A DNA stretch of 64,000 bases from Escallonia rubra (Eukaryota; Streptophyta; Magnoliopsida; Escalloniales; Escalloniaceae): the NCBI GenBank assembly GCA_033065855.1, contig JAVXUO010002587.1:310001-374000 (forward strand), written 5' to 3'. This document shows, one piece after another, positions 1 to 11,913 of this stretch (position 1 is its first letter; each line of letters opens with the position of its first letter). The notes below the pieces were generated by a model that saw only the letters and a list, made by a program, of their open reading frames with translations, made no database searches and was not told the DNA's origin. A program made the position numbers and the translations under genes.

Positions 1-3000
1 CAACTGACATCAGGTCCATACTTTAGGGACAGGGACCATCTACTCCACATAAAAGGCATTAAAAAAAATATTTAAGGCCAAGATACTAGTAGTGGTATCT
101 TCTTTTTTCTTCCAGTCGTGTTAATTTTTGGACGCTATTAGTGCTGCTAATGGAATTTAAAATTGTAACGTGTATTTTGGTTCAACTTTTGACCGTTGTT
201 ACTCCCGTTATTCACCGCCGTGATGCGTTTCATTTTGCCGTTCTTTAGTTTGACATTTTCGAAAAGTGACAAGTCTTTCTTTTTTCTTTTTCTTTGTAGT
301 TCATGTTCTGTGTTTTCTTCAGAGCTTTTATCATGACAAAGTCTAAATATTCGGACTTTTTAAGTAAGCCTGCTTGTAAAAGTGTACTGAAATTGCGATT
401 GGGCCAGTATATCATGGGTGAGATGAAAGGCTTTCAAAGGTATTTCATGAAAAATTAATGAATTAATATTTATTGATAAGGCTTAAATCCTCAAGTTTAT
501 TACGTATGCTCATTAGTCATTATCCCTCCAAGAAGTGCCGTCCAAGCCAAAAAAGGCTGGAGTTGTTTACAAGAGAGAGTAGAGCGGAAGGGGAGAGAAA
601 CAAAACAAACAACTAGTTACAAGAGAGAATAGGCTGGAGTTGTTCTCTATTTCTTTTTGTTTCTTTCTTTTGATGTTTCATTGTAAAAAAAATTATGGTG
701 TATTAAGTCTCATTATATGAACCGCACCATACAATGATAAACAACTAGTTACTTTTTCCTTGCGTTTTTTTTTTAATCGGAGATTGTCCTAAATGTAATT
801 AACAATTGATTTTTTTAACCACCTGAGAATATGAATCCACTTCAAAAAAACAAAATAAAATACAGGACGGGATTTAGTGGCATAAGTTTCGAGGGAAGTC
901 AATAGCACGAGAAGTGTCAGCGATGCTTAGACAATCGTTAGCTTATGCTTTCTTTTTATTTATTTATTTTTTTGTTTCGGGGTTTTAGTTTGGACGGTAA
1001 AAGATATCCTTGAGTCATTTTGCATGTCAAATTGAGAAGAAACTTCCCTTTGGTTGAGCACCAGGCCAATCCATTGGAATTGTTAGCTTGTGCTTTCCAA
1101 TAGTACATGTTTAGTGTTATGATTTGATGAGTTTTTCACATTAATAACCATACATATGATAAATTTGCCTCACTACTCCAAAGGATGGACAATTTGAAGA
1201 TAGAAAGACGTCCAGATCAAGTTCTTACAAAGCCTTGGACTTTCTCCCTTGCCAAGTTCCCGATATTAAGATGCTTTTCCCTCAAATGGCGGCATCCAAG
1301 ATTTGTTGGAAAGGAAGACTTTCTGTTCTTTGACTTGGTGCTTCCGATAATTTCTATGCAAGCCTGCACATAGGAAGACTTCTTCAACCATGTCTTTCCT
1401 GATCAAGCTAGTCTTCTTTTTCAGATCATCGTCTGCCCAAATAAAAAAAAGTGTTGCATGAATGAGTTTTCCCTTTTCTCTCCCATCCCCCCATAACCAA
1501 GGTTCTCGCGATTAATCATATCCTCTTCATTGCAATGGACTGGTCGCAATTTTGAATAAACAAGGGCAATAATGTGTTCTTACAATCGATTTTATGTTTT
1601 TGAGATTGGTGTGAATGCTCTCGACGATTGCATATTCTAGAGTTTTGGAGTTGACATGATGGAGTAGATAATCAAGTTGATGTAACTGCATAGCAAAAAA
1701 AAACGTGGTTCCTCTTTGCTGCCATAGTTAAGGAGAGACACGTCTGAGGATGAAGAAAGAGAGAGAGAGAGAGAGAGAGCAAAATAAAAGGAAAGGAGAT
1801 ACATCGAGGCGAGGTTGCTTGATGGTTTGTGTCGTTTATATGTTTTTAGGCACATACTAGTAGTTTAGCTGTGAATCCACAATCTACCATATGTAGGGGT
1901 GCAACTTGAACGGGTTGGGTTGGGTTGGTTTTCAGCCCAACCCAAGAAAATCTAACATTTTAAAAACCCATCTCAACCCAAACCAGATTGGGCTTTTTGT
2001 AGAAAAAGACCAACCCAAGTAAAAATGCTATGAGTTGGGTTTCAACCCAACTAACATCTAATTAATTTTTTGTTTCATTTGTGAATGAATAATTTTCTTC
2101 AACACGTCTCATTATCTAAAGACTAACATTACTCATATTTGACTTATAGATAATACTTTAATCTTTGATAAATAAAAAAGTTTTATTTATCCCCAAAAGA
2201 TAAAATATGATCTTATAAAGACATTTTTCTAGATCAATCAATAAACAAACACATAGCTTAGGCATTTAAGACAACTAATAAACAAACACATAGCTTAGGC
2301 ATACCAAGCACATGTGGTCCACATGTGCTTGGTCGCAGAGTCCAATCCATTTTTCCACAGCAAGATCGTACGCAGTTCCCTCAAAGTGCTAGTTCCTTGC
2401 CCTGCCAGGAGCCAGGCTTGCTCAAATAACTGCTTCAACGTCGTCCTCAAGGGAATCGTGTGATTTCTGTTGGCCCTAAGTTTTACTTTCATTTCTCCAA
2501 TATACTCCTATTCAGCTTTATCATGGCATGTACAGCCTTTGTTGGCTAAAATGTTCAATTTCTTTGTTATACTTTTACAGGATTTTGGGAGGTAGGAATG
2601 CTTTGGGTCACGTACTCTTGCAACTGATATCCGGTATATTTTTTCATGAAACGCAATTCTACTTAAAACCAAAGAAAAAGAAAAAAATCATGCAACCGTT
2701 GTCATGAGATGTGTAAGAAACTCGTAACGATATACGTATGCTAATGCTGAGTTGTGAACTATGGTCTCCAGTTACTAAATTCGACACATCTTAGCTCAAA
2801 TGTATGTATAACATGACCAGCAATCACCGACGACAATTCCTACTTCCTAATATTTCCTTTGAACCAAATGTGTTGGATCCTTCATGAGAAAAAAGGATCA
2901 GTACGAACTAAAACCAAACAATTAACAGCTTCACCAATGTGACAACCTCGCCTGTCACCCTAGATCAGGACCATAGCACTGCCTTGAGGCTCGATCTCCT

Positions 3001-3266
3001 TCAGCATCTTGCGTCCAGACTCAAAGCATAAGTATTGGGACATTGGAGATAAGAGGTACGAGTTCAAGTTATGAGATACGTTGAGGCAACCTCAGTTGCA
3101 GAGGCAAATAGCAAGAGATTACCAGCATGTTGACCAGGTCGAAGACATTTGTATCTAGTGCGGATGTAGGACAATGAGGGACATTGAGAGACAGTCTGAA
3201 GCACATGGATAAGTCGGAGGAAGTAGTTCCCACGACTTGCTTAACTGCTGAGAAATATACCTTTGA
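1..3266. other. Intergenic, no gene supported
   Basis: I see no gene here. Short open frames (for example at 1,185-1,373 and 2,295-2,492) show no family motif and no splice partners. The stretch holds a GA microsatellite (about 1,757-1,780) and a block around 1,893-2,052 built from repeated GGGTT/AACCC words. That block begins TAGGGGTGCAA, a start seen in some hAT-type non-autonomous elements, but I found no matching second end. A direct repeat of the word GGCTGGAGTTGTT occurs near 558 and 632. The left part may hold distal sequence of a neighbouring gene outside the window. Confidence 0.5.
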
Positions 3267-6200
3267 TCACAATTTGGCTGAAGCACCAGACATAGCATGA
3301 CTGACTAGCTCCCTTCTTAAGATTTTTCCAGCGGGTGATCTGGGGATAGAGTTGATAAATGCAATGCGTCGAATCTTCTTGTATGGGGACACCTGCAAGA
3401 CAGAATGCAGCAACGCTACTGTAAGAAAGCTTAACAGGTTAGCTTACAATTAAAGGCAAAAACTCAAATGGAAAGTCCTCTGCAGAGTACATAGAGAAAA
3501 ACACTCCATCCACACCCCCCCACCCCCAACATCCCCCAAAAAGAAAAAAAGTCCCAAACGTTGATTTCGTGAATCCGGCACAGGGCTTATTTTCCTATTA
3601 TTCGACAGAAGGAAAACCGATATTTCTAGAAGCATGAACATAATTGATCCAATCTTATAGCTCAAAGCACCAACTTATGTAGGTAGTTCGGAAGTAAACA
3701 TGCCTGTTTTGCAACTAAATCCATTATTTGAGCTGCAGTAATACTGCTTCCAGGTTTTCTCACTACGTAGGCCATAGGAATCTGCCCAGCTTCTTCGTCA
3801 GGGTATCTGCTTTCAGATAAGGCAAAGACACAGCGAGAGAGACACACCAGCAAAACACATATAAGTAAAGTGAAACCAAAATTTACATGCTGTAAGTAAT
3901 AGTAGAGAAGAGTTTACGGTGCTTAGTTAACAAAGCCAACGGTAGAAGATGGTTTAAATGGCTTATCAAACAAAGCCAACCTAATAATAGTCCCCCCTAT
4001 ACAAAAAATTCTAGGTCTGCAGCTTCCTGGATTCTGGTTCTGCAGCTTCCTTAATACCCATTATATTCCAGAACATGTCACTTATCTTTTTTTCTCCTTT
4101 CATCATTTTCCAAGGCATGCCAGTGGGAACTGCGATTAATTAAGCTTTATGCCATCATCTTTGGACAAAGAGTAACATGTTTAAAAAACCTTAGACTTAA
4201 TTTCAACAGGTAAACCGCGTAACATCCGCATGTTGCAATAGAAGAGAGGACCTGCGACTGATCAGGAACATCCCCAACCTCCCGCGATACACAAAAAAGG
4301 CAGTCTCCATTCAAATATCTAAACTAACAGGAAAATATCCATGTGATCAGAAAGCAGAGAAATCACATAAAACTGATGCTAGCCACGACTATGTACACAA
4401 ACAGCTTCTGCCCGTACGGATCAAAAAACTTAAGCAAAACTAAATCCACAAACAACCCTAAAAGCCATTGTCCAAACCGAAAAGAACCCTACATGCCTTA
4501 TTTTCCATTTGACTAGAGAAGAGAAGAGGGTCGAACAAAACATATACCTATTAGTCTCAGAAAGCACACAAAAGATTTTCAAATCCAATGGTGATATGAA
4601 CCATAGGACTTATTTGATGAAAGCATTATTTGGAACTTAATGAAAGGGCCAAAAGAAGCGATACGGCCAGACAACGATGGTGACAACTATCTCTTTACTA
4701 ACGAATTAAACATTACAGCAAGCTGCTACACTTACAGTTCTTGACAGATTAAAGTGATGGTGTGAAAAAAATATACCAGAAATTAGATGCCTACTTTGCA
4801 AGTCTACTGCTTATTTTCGGTTCTAGTTTGAAAAAGATATATATTTCCAGTAAAAGGAACAATTATCTGCTAATGCAAAGGACGGTCCACATAGGCATAA
4901 GCTTTATGCCTATGTGAACTATCTATCTTGTCATATTAAAAAAGAGCAAGGCAGAATACTGGTGATTTCAGTACGAAGCTGACATCCAAATATGTTGATC
5001 CAAGTAACAATAAGATCACATTTCCCCTTACTGAACCTTAGTACCAATTGAAATTCTCTCCTACGACAACCAGATCAATACAAAATATAACGTGCACAAG
5101 TGAATGTTGCTTTACTTTGTTAATTGTGATGATTGAATGTTGGAGGCTTCAGCAAATGATTCGCCAACATATAGTCCACATGTGAATGTTAAATCACAGA
5201 AAAATTTGCGAGTTTAAGAGAGACATACGGTATCACTGCTGCATCTGCAATTTCAGGAATTGATTGGAGTAAATGTTCTAACTCAGCCGGGGGAACCTGT
5301 AATAATACGTTCTAGATTTTATCAGAAGACGCGTCTTGTGGCAGTGAAATGAAAGATGCAAATTTATAAAGCTATATATCACTTGAGCATAGATCACCTG
5401 ATAGGCCTTATATTTAATCAACTCCTTTAATCGATCAACAATGTAAAGGAACCCATCAGAATCAAAATAGCAGAGATCACCGGTCTTCAACCAGCCCTCT
5501 GAATCCAAGGTTGCAGCAGTTGCTTCAGCATCTCCGACATAACCTGTTATTGTCCCCACCATATTGGTAGCAAACAGAAAAACACAATCATTCCAAAAAA
5601 CCACAGTTACTAAGACAACAAATTGCCAACAGAAATAACTAAGACGTAAAGCATAAGTTCGTTTTCTTATGGCTTTTACTTATCCCAGAAAAAAGAGTGG
5701 ACATAAGACTGCTAGCTAAAGTATTCAATTCAACTACATGGAAAAAGAAACTAAAAGCTTAGGTAAAAAAACTTCCAACTATCAAAGTCAAGAACTGATA
5801 GAAAGCCTGTACCTACTGGGTGGGACTGTGTGGATGCCCATGTATGAATGTACAATGTGGAGATAACAAAGTCAAACGGATAGTCTCAAAAATTAGGCTG
5901 ATGAAAAATTGTCACAGCTGCTAGGTGATTTAAAGACTGATAGTACCCATAATAGGCAAGTGGTTCTGGCTAGATTCCAGTTACAACTGAAATGAATGTA
6001 GTATTTGACTAAGTACGACGTGCTTATTTAGCTGATTAGTTTCAGCAGAGCTCAAAACATAATGATATCCATCTCAAATCAACTTTCACTACTGGCCAAG
6101 GTCAAAGCAAACATTTTGACTACCTTCATGATTTTTAAAAGCATAAATGGGGATGCACATTCCACTATAAGGCAATCCTATTCTAGATGGAAAGTTAAAA

Positions 6201-8588
6201 TAAACGAACAACTAAGAAGTCGAACAAGAAACTAGGGAAGCCCATTAAGTAGTGCCAAAAAAGCTCTACAGCGCCAGCCTCTATCCCAAAAGGAAAAGGA
6301 ATGTACTAGAGCCTAGTGGCTGGAAACTTCACGATAAAACCAGGGACACAAATGCATCACCTTTCATGATCATAGGCCCTCGTAACCATAATTCCCCTTG
6401 ATGTCCAGGAGGTAAAGCCTTCCCAGTACCAGGATCAACTATTTTGGCCTCCATGTTTGCAGCTAGGCGGCCACCAGATCCGTGATGTTTAGATTCCTCA
6501 GGCCCTACCATTGATGTTGCCCCTCCTCCCGTCTCAGTCATACCATATCCCTATAGAGGCATATAACAGAGACATAAAATAGCATTTAAGTCAGAAGACG
6601 GGCATCCTGGTATCAGGCAGACAAAGAAGACACGCTATTTTAGATACACTACACTCTTGTTCCATGAGGAATTGAACCTTAAAATTAAGTCTCACTCATA
6701 CATAAGTTTGGGATCCTATAAATTGTAATTAAGGTACTTGGTTGGCAAATTGTTTTCACAAGTATTACATGGGAGATTATCACTGTTACAAGTCAACTGA
6801 TTTGATCTAATCAAATTGTTACGTCGTGACTTGTAGCCCCTATTCCAAGCTGTCACGCTACAGATGGCCCTCGACTTGTAAGTTCTGGTAATTTGTTGAT
6901 CTCTCCTAAATTAATGATTGTCGAGGCACCACTTTCATTTAGCAGGATAGTAATTAAAAAAGTCCTTGTCAGATACAGTAGTATTTAACAACTCTGTTAG
7001 AATAGTATAAGATTATGAATCTTAGATCACTAGCAAACTGTCACAAGAAAAATCCCTGGCAAAATCAAGCATATCACAATTACCTTATGGGTTGAGAACG
7101 AAAAGCATGCGCCGCTTGGAATCCATTTGACAAATTGAGTATAAAACACCGCTCAACAAAAGGCAAGTAATTTAGTAGTAGGGGAGAACAGAAAGCGCTT
7201 TTGGCTTAGCGCAGCAACGCAATTACTGGATGTATATGTCACCAAGCTAGTTCCACATTTGAGCATTCTAGTAACAACTTTTTGAATCTAAAAAGAAGCA
7301 CGGTTTTGAAGATTCAATCACCATCAATAATTCAAGCCTCTTTCAGAACTAAGCAGCTAAAATCCAACCCCTAATCTATTTGTAATTAAGTGCTCAGCCA
7401 TCATCAGACCCATCAATAATAGTACTAACCAATACCAAGTCCACTAATCAAATTCAAACTAACATATTTAATCACCAGCACACAAAACACACACACACAC
7501 ATCCCACGCAGTACAGACGCGCGTGAGCTACACCTCCGTACCTGAACAATCTCGCAGTGCGGGAACCTCGCCGTGAAGCTCTCGGAAGCCTCCTTCCCCA
7601 GCGGAGCGCCACCGCACCCGAGAAGCAGGAGCGAGCTGAGATCGTACTTCCGCACCAGCTCCGACTTTGCCAGCGCCACGATCAGCGGCGGCGACACCGG
7701 CATGTACGTCACCCTGTACCTCTCCACCGCACTCAGCATCTTTTCAAAATCAAACCTCTCCATCAACACCAAGGTCTCTCCAAACGCCACCGCCCTGATC
7801 AGCATGAAAAAACCGAACACGTGGAACAGCGGCAACGTGAAAAGCGACACCGGATGTGGCACATCCTCGTCGGTCACTGTCCTGTTGTGATAAAAACCGG
7901 CGATTAACGATATCAAGTTCCGGTGAGTCAGCTCGACTCCTTTGACTCGGCCGGTTGTTCCAGATGAATACAGAATTGCAGCAGAATCAGATTGTTTTAC
8001 TTCGATTACGTGAGATTTAGGTTCTGTTTGTGCAAACGACGTCGTTGTGGTTGTCATGGAAGTGAATTGCGGCGAGTCGAGGAGGATAGTGCCAAGCGGG
8101 AGGGAGGGGAGCTTATGAGAGAGGGAGGCGGTGGTGAAGGCGATGGAGGGCTTGGTGAGTTGGATCAGGTGAGTCAGCTCGGACTGGGTGGAGAGGGGGT
8201 TGGCGGGGGAAACGGTGACGCCGAGGGAGAGGAGGGAGAAGTAGAGGATCGGCACGTGGAGGGAGGGCGGGGACAGGATAAACGCGACGTCGTTTTTGGA
8301 CAGTGAAGGGTGGAGGGACTGGATGTTGGAGGCGAGGGCCTGGGTTGCGCCGAGGAAGTCGGAGTAGGAGAGGCGGCGGCCGGTGGCGGCGTCGATGAGG
8401 AAGGTGGTGGCGGGGGAGTGGGGAGGGGCGGTGGTGGTGGTGGAGTGGAGGAGGGAGAGGGTGTACTGGGTGATGGAGAGGGGCTGGGTGGGCGGGGGGA
8501 GTGGGACGGGGTTGCGGAGACTGTAGAAGGTCATAGTCTTGGTGGAGAAGCCGCTGCACCGGTCGAATTCCGGCTGTGATTCCGCCAT
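3267..8588 (-). CDS. 4-coumarate:CoA ligase-like acyl-activating enzyme (4CLL type), complete, 6 exons
   Basis: This is an ANL-superfamily acyl/aryl-CoA ligase: it adenylates a carboxylic acid with ATP, then forms the CoA thioester. Exons (minus) are 8588-7542, 6550-6361, 5543-5398, 5296-5229, 3806-3704 and 3392-3267. They join in frame to 559 aa, the usual length for the family. Visible motifs are the P-loop-like box [10 protein letters not shown] (about residue 210), GYGMTETG at the start of exon 2, [19 protein letters not shown], the hinge [11 protein letters not shown] and the C-terminal catalytic lysine motif [11 protein letters not shown]. The last three residues are AKL, an accepted variant of the peroxisomal PTS1 signal. 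Peroxisomal 4CL-like proteins such as OPCL1 usually end in SKL, so an oxylipin or fatty-acid role is possible but inferred. The ATG at 8588 was chosen because the family N-terminus starts there; an open frame continues upstream. Intron 5 appears to use a GC donor. The substrate cannot be read from sequence. Confidence 0.9.
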
Positions 8589-8620
8589 TGTGGACGAGGG
8601 AACATCTGTCGGATCGGGTC

Positions 8621-8630
8621 TTAATATAAG
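8621..8630 (-). promoter_or_regulatory. Possible TATA box of the 4CL-like gene
   Basis: On the minus strand this reads CTTATATTAA, about 35 bp upstream of the chosen ATG. If used, it would give a very short 5'UTR, so it is only a weak candidate. Confidence 0.25.
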
Positions 8631-9229
8631 AGCGGACATGACGAAACGTCGGCCACACAGACAAGCAGAAGTCCCATGTTTCCACGTGGTTTGATTTGTC
8701 AGTCTCCGAGACTTTTTAAACTCAATCAATCAAATCAAATCTTTTCTTCTGTAAATTATTTATTTATCGAATAAAGCGTCACAACTTTCACCAATCGGCG
8801 ATCTTTTTAAGTAGATCACATTCCTCGCCATCTGGGACCAGCGTAACGCGTGCAGGATAAGTGCTTCCATTGGCCGGGGCTCGTTCTCAACAAAGCTGGA
8901 CATGCTACGTTGATTCATTCTTCCCTTTCTTCCTTACTTGGGATTAAAATTTTATACGATAACTCATGATTATAGCAGAGGTGCTACGACAGATGTTGAG
9001 AAAGAGGAAAAAGAGAGGGGATTGTAACAACGCTTACTTGTGCACTATATGTCAACGTATACATTTTCAATGCCGATTTGTAACTAATTAGATTAAATCC
9101 TCACACGTTTCTTATGATATGGTGATGTGACGTATAAATTTATTTATTAGATTTCCTGGCCGACTTTATGTCTCTCAAAATAATGGGGTGGATTAGGTTT
9201 TTGAGACTTCAAATTATTTAATTAGTCTC

Positions 9230-10331
9230 TCTTATCAAGCAAGCTGGGAAAGTTTGAACCAATCCCACATCCCTGTTGGCGCAGGTGCTTCAAGGAAAAT
9301 ACTTCACTGATAATGATCTTCTCAGAGCTAGGAACCCTAGGCAGGGATCACGGATTTGACGGAGTCTCTTGGTAAGGCATAGGTGTTTGAAGCATGGAAT
9401 ACAATGACAAAATGAAAATGACTGCTCTATCTTCTATCTGGGTGGACTCGTGGTTGCCTCGGCGCAGGCCTGAGGAATAGCAACGATGACCGACGCATCT
9501 CAGATTTATTCATCACTAGTGATACTTGTTGGAACTTAAACCTTCTGCTTGACACCTTCCCTTCACCCATAGTCTCTTTAATACTAGAGATAGAATTCAT
9601 GCCTTCAAGGTTAGCGGATACTTGTTTTTGGCCACATGTTAACCGAGGCATCTTCTCGACTGCAAGGACTTATCAATATTTGGCCCATTTGGATACTCGG
9701 TGTCCACCTTCGGAACCCAATACGAGCTAAATATTACCATCCCATTTGGGCTTTAGATGGTGGTATTTAGCTCAGACTGAGTTCCGACTGGACCTTACAC
9801 TGATGTTATTTTCTCGCCTATCGAAATCGGGGCCACAATAGAAGCTGTGGCACTAGCTACTTCCTGGTTATCACAACGTCTCTGCTTATACCTTATTTTC
9901 CTTATTGCTCACTCATATTTACTTTTACAGATGTGCTGAACTGACGAGCTCAATGCCTCTTTACATTCACTTTTGTATAACATATTTAATTATAAAAGGG
10001 AAGTGCATTCCATACATATCGCCTAGGGTACTGGAAATATTTTGCAGCTATCCTCGGTAAGGGATTTTTTTTGCTTCGGACTCTGGACAAGATCTGAAAC
10101 AGGAACAGTTTGGTGCATTCTATTGCTCTTCCTCCCTGAGTAGTGCATTGTTTAGGCAGTACCCTATGGGTGTTTTGACACTTACTAGTCATTATGTTTC
10201 TTTCTATCATGTAAATTCCAGCTACTCTTTCTGTAATTAGTTTCAGCTTTTGTAAACATGATCCATATCCGGTTGTAAAAGTTTTCACTTTGGTATATAT
10301 TTCTAAATTCCTCCAAAAAAATAAAAAAAAT
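9230..10331 (+). mobile_element. LINE (L1-type non-LTR retrotransposon) 3' remnant
   Basis: Broken frames on the plus strand carry features of plant LINE C-termini. Near 9,280 a frame reads LLAQVLQGKYFTDNDLLRA, followed by a WRSLL-like segment. At about 9,485-9,685 a frame shows ISDLF...WNLNLL...F...I then GIFSTARTYQYLA, the pattern of the zinc-binding domain after the reverse transcriptase. At about 9,800-9,880 there is an RNase H-like stretch (IGATIEAVALATSWL). The element ends in an A-rich tail at about 10,311-10,331. Frameshifts and stops make it non-functional. It is 5'-truncated, so it has no reverse transcriptase core. Confidence 0.7.
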
Positions 10332-10398
10332 TCCTCACCAGCTCACTTGGGTTTGGATAGCTTTTGTAAGCGCTCTCTGTTAATACTCCAACTGTATT

Positions 10399-10425
10399 AA
10401 AATAATAATAATAATAATAATAATT
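10399..10425. repeat. (AAT)n microsatellite
   Basis: About nine uninterrupted AAT/ATA triplets. Confidence 0.9.
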
Positions 10426-10491
10426 GTTTTAATAAGTCCTAATAAAGAGTTGAGTACCACTAATAATAAAGTGGTTAAGATTTATGATATA

Positions 10492-10798
10492 ATCTTTCCG
10501 TCCCAAAAAAATTGATCATATTTAAATTTTTAGGCTATCAAAAAAAAAAAAATTCACTTATAAATTGATAAGTGTTTTTTATGTTTACCTTCTTAAATAT
10601 TTTTTTGTTCAACTATTTTTCTCTCCATATTAATCATCGATCAATCCATTTTCTCTCTCCTGACGCATTTTCTTCCACCCCTCCATCTCTAATGGGCAAA
10701 AATAAAATGTATGAAAACTGATAATTTTAGATCCTAAGATTCATATTCTAAATAAATATGCAAGTCAAGCATGATCAATTAATTAGGGACGAAGAGAA
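10492..10798. mobile_element. Stowaway-like MITE
   Basis: The left end reads TCTTTCCGTCCC followed by A-rich sequence and TTGATCAT. The right end is its inverted counterpart, ATGATCAATTAATTAGGGAC then GAAGAGA. The CCGTCCC word in the terminal repeat is typical of Stowaway/Tc1-mariner MITEs. No coding capacity. The exact TA target duplication is not resolved. A second GGGACAGAAGGAGTA end at about 10,913-10,927 may belong to another fragment. Confidence 0.6.
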
Positions 10799-11489
10799 TA
10801 ATAAATATATAAGGGCAAAAATAAAATAATACTTTCAAAATCTACATCGTAAGTATGAAAACTGAGCAATAATTTTGGAACATCCTAAAATAGAACATTG
10901 TTCGATAATTGTGGGACAGAAGGAGTAATTGTCTTAAATTTGAATTGTTGTAAAATTATTATCTTAAATATCTATTTCACATAGTTTAATAATGTTTTCC
11001 TTTCAAAGACTAGTCTTTGTTACTTCTAACAAAAACTACTTTTAACCTTTCTATGTAAAGGGTAAAGTGAACTCCAAGCATTATTACAGGGGTAAAAATG
11101 TAACACAAGAGTACAACTTTACACTGATTATTGGATTCCAAGAAAGACTATTATCTTAGAACACAGTGAGTAATTTAAGTTTTTTGTTGTTTTAATAACG
11201 GTGTAGTTGTTGGTATACAAGCTCGAATATAATTAATCATATGATAGATTAAATAGTTAAATTTCGAGAAGGAACACGAGGCCGGAGATAGAGAATTTAG
11301 GCCCCTCAAGTTTATCAACGATGTATTCTAGAAAGTCTTTCAAAAGAGGATGCAAATTTAATTGTAAGAGCACATGTTGATTGCAATCGTCTTAGTTGAA
11401 CTTTGCAATTTGCATTCAATTGTGGGTATCTTTTGCACCATCAACTTCGATACTGAGTCAACTCTATTTGCATATTATTATTCTAGTTT

Positions 11490-11913
11490 CTCATTCAGAA
11501 TTGCTCATGCAGATGCAGACGCCAGATCTGCGAACTGAGTTGTTTTCAGGATTTTTTGTGTAACATATCTAGTGCAAGTAGGGAGGTGCATTCTTTGCAT
11601 ATCGTCCAAGGTAAAGAAAGGGTTTTGCAGTTAATCAGTTATCATCAGCCATGGCGACTATTGCTCTTAACTCGGGAAAAGATATGCGGCAAGAGTGGTT
11701 TGAAGACCGTACAAACCTGATTCCTCGCGATGGAAGATGGGGTGCCTTAGTAGTGTTTTGCTCTTTATTCAGTTTGTTGTCTTTATTTTGTCCAATGGTA
11801 GTTCTAGTTTTCTATAGTGTGATCCTTAAACTTCATGCATCATATATTATATATGTTGTAATTATTTTCAGTTGGTATATATTTTTTAAATTCCTAAAAA
11901 AAAAAAGACCTTG
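11490..11913 (+). mobile_element. Second LINE 3' tail, related to the 9.2-10.3 kb copy
   Basis: Blocks match the end of the first LINE remnant in the same order: CAGATG near the start, then GTAACATAT, then a GGGA.GTGCATTC...CATATCG segment, then GGTATATATTT..AAATTCCT and a poly-A tail. The spacing differs, so the two are diverged members of one family, each keeping only the 3' end. An 87-codon open frame at 11,651-11,914 lies in this tail and shows no recognisable domain. Confidence 0.55.

Noticed and set aside
1185..1373. Small plus-strand ORF near the left edge
   Set aside because: No motif, no splice partner and no promoter; length is within chance expectation.
5278..5604. Separate small AMP-binding genes at 5.3-5.6 and 6.3-6.5 kb
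   Set aside because: They are exons 3 and 2 of the one 4CL-like gene, with in-frame splice junctions.
7557..8579. Several overlapping open frames on both strands of 4CL-like exon 1
   Set aside because: They are shadows caused by the GC-rich, proline-rich exon; only the minus-strand ligase frame shows family motifs.
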